Assembly: GCF_024218795.1 (NCBI RefSeq)
Contig: NZ_CP100400.1
Location: 868,001-932,000, forward strand
Direction of reading: 5' to 3'
From: Halorussus aquaticus
GTDB taxonomy: Archaea; Halobacteriota; Halobacteria; Halobacteriales; Haladaptataceae
Length of the DNA: 64,000 bases
In this document: one piece after another, positions 59,320 to 64,000 of the stretch
Position numbering within the stretch: position 1 is the first letter of the stretch
How the letters are laid out: each line of letters starts with the position of its first letter
The notes under the pieces: model-generated
Database searches by the model: none
The model's input: the letters and a program-made list of their open reading frames with translations, nothing else
What the model was told of the DNA's origin: nothing
Translations under genes and position numbers: made by a program

Positions 59320-59913
59320 TCATCGGGGTTCCTCGGCCGGGCGACTCACCCGCACCCGCGACCACACGGACCGGAGCGGCGGCGTGCCGTCGTACAGCCA
59401 CAGCGCCACCACCGACGCCAGCAGGCCGAGTTCGACCGCGACGTACGCCGATATCGCGCCGCTGGCCAGTTCGGTCACGTACCGCGCGAACAGCGTCCTG
59501 ACCATGGCGAGGAATCCGACGCCGGTCTCGGTCCCGGACGCCGGAATCGCTGGCCAGAGCAGGAAGCCGTAGTTGGGTTCGCCGCCGACGAGCAGCGGGT
59601 AGAAGACGTCGGCGGGGAGGTGGCTGAGGTAGCCGAACGCGAACGCCGCGCCGACGCTCCGTCTGTCGAGCGCCGCCGCCACCGTGACCGCGAGCGCCGC
59701 GACCGGCAGCGCCGCGAACAGCGAGTGGGCCAGCGAGTGGCCCGAGGGCAGGACGCCGAACGTCCACGCCAGCGGCTTGTCCACGAGGTCCGGAAACTGC
59801 GTACCGAGCGCTACCGCCGCGACCGGCCACGCCCGCGGCGCGCGACCGTAGAGCGCGTGGACCAGAAGCGAGTAGCAGAGGTAGCCGACGGCGAGGTGTT
59901 CCCACGGCCACAT
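59320..59913 (-). CDS. Membrane-bound metal-dependent hydrolase (YdjM/DUF457-type)
   Basis: Integral membrane protein of 197 residues with 4-5 helices. The family motifs are MWPWEHLAVGYL (His near the N-terminus), LGTQFPDLVDKPLAW with metal-binding Asp, HSLAHSLFAALPV and YLSHLPADVFYPLLVGG. Such proteins are related to LexA-binding YdjM. The biochemical reaction is uncertain. It is preceded by a tandem 20-bp repeat and by DUF1616 in the same direction, so the two form an operon. Confidence 0.9.
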   Translation of the reverse strand: MWPWEHLAVGYLCYSLLVHALYGRAPRAWPVAAVALGTQFPDLVDKPLAWTFGVLPSGHSLAHSLFAALPVAALAVTVAAALDRRSVGAAFAFGYLSHLPADVFYPLLVGGEPNYGFLLWPAIPASGTETGVGFLAMVRTLFARYVTELASGAISAYVAVELGLLASVVALWLYDGTPPLRSVWSRVRVSRPAEEPR

Positions 59914-59953
59914 GGATTAGTGATTGGACATCGGGATTAGTGATTGGACATCG
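59914..59953 (-). repeat. Perfect tandem 20-bp duplication upstream of the DUF457 gene
   Basis: The unit GGATTAGTGATTGGACATCG occurs twice without a gap, directly before the ATG at 59913. On the minus strand each copy holds ATG TCC AAT CAC TAA, a four-residue mini-frame. Confidence 0.8.
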
Positions 59954-59960
59954 GGAGTCG

Positions 59961-60977
59961 TCACGCGGTCACGTTCACCCAGACGTAGACGTTGCGATAG
60001 GCGTTCCCGGTGGTCGGGTCCGTCGGCGGGTCGCCCTCGTAGACGAGGTAGGCCAGTCGGAGGTCCTCGCCGGTCATCGTCGGCGTCACCTCGTGGGTGG
60101 TCCGCCACTCCTGCCCCGCGCCGATGGTCGGCGTGAACGTCGCCAGCTTGCGGTCCTCGACCACCTTCGCGCCGCCGTCGGCCGCCTGTCTGACTCGCTG
60201 GAGTTCGACCACGACCGAGTAACTCGTCCGCTCGCCTTCGTGGTTGGCCAGTTCGACCACCAGCGGTCGGCTCTCGCCGCGCTCGAAGTTCTCCGGGTAG
60301 TCGTCCGCGACGAGTTCACCGGTCTCGTTCTGGGAGAGCAGGGCGACGCTGGTGAACTCCTGACCGCCGCCCGGCGCGGCTACCGCGTAGCCGACGGCGG
60401 CGACGGCGACGACGACGGCGGCCGCGAGACCGACGTTGACCGCCCTGTCGGCCAGCGACCCGGTGGAGACGGCCCGACGACCGCCGTCGGCCCACGCCCG
60501 AATCGGGAGCGCGAACCGGCGGTCGACCGGACGCCGGAGGCGGCGCACCCCGGCCGCGGCGGAGAGAGAGACCGTCAGCGCCGCCACCGACAGCAGGACG
60601 GTGCCCGGGTCGATTCCCCACGGCGAGACCGCGAGCGCGACGCCCAGAATCGGGAGCGCCGCCAGACTGAGACCGAACCCGAGCGCCGCGCGCTCGGTCT
60701 CGACCAGTCCGTGCTGGCGGACGGCCGCGAGGGTCCGACCGGTCGCGGCGTCGTCGGGCGTCGCACCGGGGAACAACAGGGCGACGAGCGCGTAGCCCGG
60801 TGCGAACAACACCAGCGGGAGACCGACCGCGACCCCCAGCGGCGACCCGTACACGCCGGGTCGGGACAGGAGGACGACCGCGACCACGGCGTATCCGACG
60901 ATAGCGAGCAGGTCGAGCGGGAGCGTCGGGCGGGCGAGGCGGTCCACGAGCGTCTCGTCCGTCGTTCCGTGACTCAT
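59961..60977 (-). CDS. DUF1616 membrane protein
   Basis: Membrane protein of 338 residues. Five hydrophobic stretches are at about 22-250 (LDLLAIVGYAVVAVVLLSRP; VGLPLVLFAPGYALVALLFP; FGLSLAALPILGVALAV; VGLAAAVVVAVAAVGYAVA). An extracellular beta domain with YSVVVELQRVRQ and EWRTTHEVTPTMTGEDLRLAYLVYEG follows. This order matches the archaeal DUF1616 family, often near surface polysaccharide genes. Start ATG 60977 is preferred, being at the first basic-hydrophobic part. A promoter element lies 88 nt upstream. No reaction is known. Confidence 0.9.
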   Translation of the reverse strand: MSHGTTDETLVDRLARPTLPLDLLAIVGYAVVAVVLLSRPGVYGSPLGVAVGLPLVLFAPGYALVALLFPGATPDDAATGRTLAAVRQHGLVETERAALGFGLSLAALPILGVALAVSPWGIDPGTVLLSVAALTVSLSAAAGVRRLRRPVDRRFALPIRAWADGGRRAVSTGSLADRAVNVGLAAAVVVAVAAVGYAVAAPGGGQEFTSVALLSQNETGELVADDYPENFERGESRPLVVELANHEGERTSYSVVVELQRVRQAADGGAKVVEDRKLATFTPTIGAGQEWRTTHEVTPTMTGEDLRLAYLVYEGDPPTDPTTGNAYRNVYVWVNVTA

Positions 60978-61065
60978 GGGTCGTCCGGGGAGGCGGCGAC
61001 GTTCGTCCGATACTGACCGAGGAGAGTTCGACGGCTCATTACACCCTTCCAACGCCGGATTGCTA

Positions 61066-61074
61066 CTTTGTTAT
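61066..61074 (-). promoter_or_regulatory. RTAACAAAG element toward DUF1616
   Basis: ATAACAAAG on the minus strand, 88 nt before ATG 60977. Confidence 0.55.
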
Positions 61075-61210
61075 CGCCCGGCTGTCGGAGTACAACGCGA
61101 CGTTACTCGGGGCCGCACGCCGAGCTTCCGGTCGGCAGCGCCGCGTCCGGCGATTCGCGAAACGCTGCGCGCAGTGTTCAGGCGCGGCCTACGCGGGCGA
61201 CAACTCGCGT

Positions 61211-61219
61211 ATAACAAAG
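61211..61219 (+). promoter_or_regulatory. RTAACAAAG element toward the PGF-CTERM protein gene
   Basis: ATAACAAAG, 143 nt before GTG 61363, which has its own GGAGGT ribosome site. Confidence 0.55.
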
Positions 61220-61362
61220 CCTCGAACGGCGGTACCTCCCCGATAACCCTCGCTCGGGCGGTCTCCGTCCGGCGAGAACGCTTCAACGTCAGAATAACAC
61301 GTACCACAGTGAACTACGATGCTCAGGAACGACTACGCGACTCCCGAACGGAGGTACCGAAC

Positions 61363-63579
61363 GTGAACCGAACTGTTCTGGCGACGCTGCTCGCGCTGTT
61401 CGTCGTCGCGGCCCCGGTCACTGGACCCGTAACGGCCGCGAGTACGCCCGACGACGCCGGGAACTCGTCGGGACCGTCTCAGCGCTGGGCGAAGACGGTC
61501 GGCGGGGGTGACGACGACAAGCTAGCGACCGGCCTGAAGACGGACGGCGGCTATCTGGTCGTGGGGTGGTCGAACAGTTCGGCGACCGACGGGAAGCACG
61601 ACGGCTACGTCTCGATGCTCGACCGGACCGGCCAGACGAAGTGGGAACGGACCTACGGCGGACCGGGGACAGACCGCATCTACGACGTGGTGCAGGTCGA
61701 AGACGGCTACCTCGTCGCCGGAATGGAGACCGAGCGCATCGGACAGGCGTGGACGGGATGGGTGATGAAACTCGGTCCCGACGGCGAGAAGCAGTGGGAG
61801 CGGACCTACGACGACAGCGGTCCGTCGGCGCTCTGGTCGCTCACGCGCTCGAACGGGACGTTGTACGTCGGCGGCTGGCAGGACGACAGCGGGTCCGCCG
61901 AAGGGTGGCTGATGGAACTCTCTCCGAACGGGGACGAGGTCTGGAGCGAGACCTACGAGACGCGCCGGTCGGGGGCCGACGAGTACGTCAACTCGGTGTT
62001 CGTGACCGGAAACGGCGAACTCCTCCTGACCGGAACCACCGAGGGCAGCAGCGTGGACCCCGGCGACGCGTGGGTGTTGCGCACCGATAGCGGGGGAGAA
62101 CTCGATTGGCAACGGACCTACGGCGGCGGCGAGTTCGACCGGGTCCACGACGCGACCGCTGCGTCCGACGGCGGGTTCGTGCTGGCCGGTCGGACCGCCA
62201 GTCGCGGCGCCGGCGGGGAAGACGGCTGGCTGCTCAAGATTCGAGGCGACGGCCAGACCCAGTGGCAGCGGACCTACGGCACCGCCAAGTCCGACGCCTT
62301 CTTCGGTATCCACGACGACCCCGACGGCGGGTACGCCGTCTCCGGGACGAAGCACGTCCTCGGGGACTCGGGGGCTGACGGCTGGGTCCTGAAGACCGAT
62401 TCCGCGGGGAAACTCGACTGGCAGCGGACGTACGGCCAGAACTACTGGGACAAGTTCTGGCCGGTCGTGGAGGGCCACGGCGGGGGTTACCTCGCCGTCG
62501 GCGAGTCCACGAGCTACGGCGACAACCGCGACGGGTGGGTCGTCCGGGTCGGCGGCCCCGCGGTCGCGGCCGTCGAGGACGACGACGCCAACGAGTCCGG
62601 GACCACCGTGAGGTTCGAGGACTCGCCGGTGCAGGCCGTCACGCTCGCGGACTCGAACGTCTCGGGAGTCCTCGCGGTCGCCGAGCGCACCGACCTCTCC
62701 GCGCTCTCGCCGCCCGGCGACCCCCTCTACGCGGTGTCGATGAACGGGTCCGAGGCGGTGACCGACGGGTCGGCCACCGTCGAGTTCGCGGTCCAGAAGA
62801 GCGCCGTCGAGACCGACCTCTCGGACGTCCGCGTGGCCCAGCGCACTGCCGACGGCTGGTCGCTGCGACGGACGACGGTGGTCTCGGAGGCGAACGGCAC
62901 GGCGATTCTCTCGGCCGAGACCGAGGGCGCGAGAACGCTGGCGGTGACGTCCGTGCCCGCCCCGAGCGCGAGCATCGACGCCGAGGACGCGGTGATGGCG
63001 GGCGACACCGTCGAACTGTCCGCGAGCGGGTCGATGGCCGAGAACGCCACGCTGACGCGCTACGAGTGGTCCGTCGGCGAGCGGTCGGCCACCGGGAAGA
63101 CGGCGACCGTCAGCTTCGAGCGTCCGGGCGAGCGCACGGTGAACCTGACGGTCACCGACGAGAACGGACTCCGCGACACCGCGACGGCGACGCTCGTGGT
63201 CAACGACCGGCCGACGGTCAGCGTCCGGACGCCGGACGCCGCGACGGTCGGCAAGGCGAGCAGTTTCTCGGCTAACGTGAGCGACGACGTCGGCGACGTG
63301 ACGGTGACGTGGCAGTTCGGCGGCGCGACGGTGACGGGCGAGTCGGTCGAACACAGTTTCGGGTCGGCGGGTACCAAGACGGTCACGGTGGTCGTCGAGG
63401 ACGAGTACGGTGCCACGGTGACCGAGGAGGTCCAAGTCGAAGTGAACGCGCAGGACGCCGGTGGAGCGACGACCGACGCCGGGTCGGACACCAGCGGTGG
63501 CGTCCCCGGGTTCGGTCCGGGTGTGTCGCTGGTCGCCTTGCTCGGCGCGGCGCTCCTCGCGGGCAGACTGCGGGGCTGA
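61363..63579 (+). CDS. Secreted beta-propeller / PKD surface protein with PGF-CTERM
   Basis: Exported S-layer-associated protein of 738 residues. A Sec signal peptide VNRTVLATLLALFVVAAPVT is cut near TAASTP. A beta-propeller of about seven repeats of 50 residues follows at 45-400 (GGYLVVGWSNSSATDGKHDG, WERTYGGPGTDRIYDVVQVE, WQRTYGGGEFDRVHDATAAS). A beta domain is next, then two PKD domains at about 545-705 (YEWSVGERSATGKTATVSF; VTWQFGGATVTGESVEHSF). The end is GVPGFGPGVSLVALLGAALL plus basic residues, a PGF-CTERM tail for archaeosortase-type anchoring. GTG 61363 is chosen because GGAGGT lies 8 nt upstream. Confidence 0.92.
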   Translation: MNRTVLATLLALFVVAAPVTGPVTAASTPDDAGNSSGPSQRWAKTVGGGDDDKLATGLKTDGGYLVVGWSNSSATDGKHDGYVSMLDRTGQTKWERTYGGPGTDRIYDVVQVEDGYLVAGMETERIGQAWTGWVMKLGPDGEKQWERTYDDSGPSALWSLTRSNGTLYVGGWQDDSGSAEGWLMELSPNGDEVWSETYETRRSGADEYVNSVFVTGNGELLLTGTTEGSSVDPGDAWVLRTDSGGELDWQRTYGGGEFDRVHDATAASDGGFVLAGRTASRGAGGEDGWLLKIRGDGQTQWQRTYGTAKSDAFFGIHDDPDGGYAVSGTKHVLGDSGADGWVLKTDSAGKLDWQRTYGQNYWDKFWPVVEGHGGGYLAVGESTSYGDNRDGWVVRVGGPAVAAVEDDDANESGTTVRFEDSPVQAVTLADSNVSGVLAVAERTDLSALSPPGDPLYAVSMNGSEAVTDGSATVEFAVQKSAVETDLSDVRVAQRTADGWSLRRTTVVSEANGTAILSAETEGARTLAVTSVPAPSASIDAEDAVMAGDTVELSASGSMAENATLTRYEWSVGERSATGKTATVSFERPGERTVNLTVTDENGLRDTATATLVVNDRPTVSVRTPDAATVGKASSFSANVSDDVGDVTVTWQFGGATVTGESVEHSFGSAGTKTVTVVVEDEYGATVTEEVQVEVNAQDAGGATTDAGSDTSGGVPGFGPGVSLVALLGAALLAGRLRG

Positions 63580-63634
63580 ACGCCGGGCGTATCGCTCCGT
63601 TTCAATCGTTTTGGCGGCAGTAAGACGCCCGTAA

Positions 63635-63655
63635 CCTCCCGTTACGAACGGGAGG
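63635..63655. repeat. 9-bp stem-loop after the surface-protein gene
   Basis: CCTCCCGTT-ACG-AACGGGAGG is a perfect hairpin 55 bp downstream of the stop. No T-run follows, so it is not a classical archaeal terminator. It could act as an RNA end or be a remnant of an IS200/IS605-type element end, which often has such hairpins. Confidence 0.5.
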
Positions 63656-63780
63656 GTGGTGTATACTAAAGAACCTACCGCGGCTACAACCGGGTACGTC
63701 GAAACGAACGACGGTGATCTACCCTGAGTTGGACAATCCCCACGTCAGACCTCGACGAATCGTTCGAAGAGGGAGAAGTC

Positions 63781-63900
63781 ATGTTCGCTGTGGACGACAG
63801 CGACGAAGAACGCACGACCGTCATCGCCGACATCTCGAACGACGAAGCGTATCTGGCGATGCCGTTCGACGAGTCGAACACCCTTTCGCAGTGGCGCTGA
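63781..63900 (+). CDS. Small acidic protein, DUF7556-like, possibly truncated at the N-terminus
   Basis: Frame of 39 residues from ATG 63781 (with GGAG 5 nt upstream). The sequence VIADISNDEAYLAMPFDESN and the end LSQWR resemble a small haloarchaeal family (DUF7556, from memory) in which the conserved part begins about 20 residues earlier. The frame stays open upstream back to a TGA at 63715 (reading SDLDESFEEGE), but no start codon is available. The upstream half may be lost from translation or the gene decayed. Confidence 0.5.
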   Translation: MFAVDDSDEERTTVIADISNDEAYLAMPFDESNTLSQWR

Positions 63901-64000
63901 GGTAACGACCCGCTTTTCCGCCCTTCCACGCAGTTCTCCGTATCGCGACTGCTCCGAGTCACTGCTCTGCGCTCCGTGAGACGGACGAGCGGGTGTGGCT

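Larger units (their letters stand above)
61053..61362. other. Divergent promoter region DUF1616 / PGF-CTERM protein
   Basis: 310 bp without genes. It carries two RTAACAAAG elements (61066-61074 and 61211-61219) and the ribosome site GGAGGT (61350-61355) of the plus-strand gene. Confidence 0.6.

Noticed and set aside
1..64000. CRISPR array, rRNA genes, intact transposases or a replication origin (cdc6/orc)
   Set aside because: Looked for regularly spaced repeats, rRNA-like stretches and Orc1/Cdc6 or transposase motifs; none seen.

Overview
The window is about 64 kb of high-GC haloarchaeal DNA (class Halobacteria; the genus is not resolved, and a Halorussus-like organism is only a guess). The evidence is the acidic proteins, Tat signals on secreted proteins, leaderless genes preceded by archaeal TATA boxes, a complete archaellum motor cluster, the archaea-only chemotaxis adaptors CheF, and a PGF-CTERM surface protein. 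There is no CRISPR array, no intact transposase and no rRNA gene.

Region 1 (0.7-19.8 kb) is motility. cheW1, cheY, cheB, cheA, cheC1, a fused double cheC, cheD and cheR run in one direction with tiny gaps or 4-nt overlaps. They are followed by arlCE-arlF-arlG-arlH-arlI and, after a 418-bp interruption holding a small antisense membrane-protein gene, arlJ. A flippase-like membrane protein gene converges on arlJ. cheF1 and a large cytoplasmic hybrid sensor kinase follow. The next 0.7 kb (19.8-20.5 kb) has no protein gene but holds a malformed tRNA-like element whose 3' end is duplicated 158 bp downstream.

Region 2 (20.5-31.5 kb) mixes sugar supply with more motility genes: a polysaccharide deacetylase, divergent glmS and glmU, cheW2, a small winged-helix regulator with a membrane partner, the archaellin gene arlA, a HEAT-repeat protein (the OE2401F-type motility adaptor), a soluble PAS-containing transducer and cheF2. 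The signals would pass from transducers through CheW and CheA to CheY and CheB, and from CheY through CheF to the ArlCE/ArlH/ArlI motor that turns archaellin filaments.

Region 3 (31.7-63.9 kb) is a cell-surface glycan and secreted-protein region. It has a Tat subtilase, a sugar epimerase, a Wzx-like flippase, a polytopic glycan-assembly membrane protein, a GT4 glycosyltransferase, two FemAB/GNAT-like transferases, a second deacetylase, two type-I phosphodiesterase-like enzymes, two parallel beta-helix surface proteins, DUF1616 and DUF457-type membrane proteins, and a beta-propeller/PKD protein ending in PGF-CTERM. At its heart is a tightly overlapping operon (46.8-39.4 kb, minus strand) that looks like a full UDP-ManNAc3NAcA-type pathway (WbpD, WbpE, WbpB, WbpA and WecB/WbpI-like). 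glmM lies divergently next to it, so GlmS, GlmM and GlmU are all in this window.

The most striking signal is not a gene. A 9-bp element, RTAACAAAG, occurs nine times exactly (plus two one-mismatch copies). It is always oriented toward a surface-glycan or hexosamine gene and was not noticed anywhere in the motility half. In four cases it sits 24-31 nt before a start codon, where a TATA box should be. Where it sits farther away, several of the genes carry a Shine-Dalgarno sequence. I propose it is the core promoter signature of a surface-glycan regulon.
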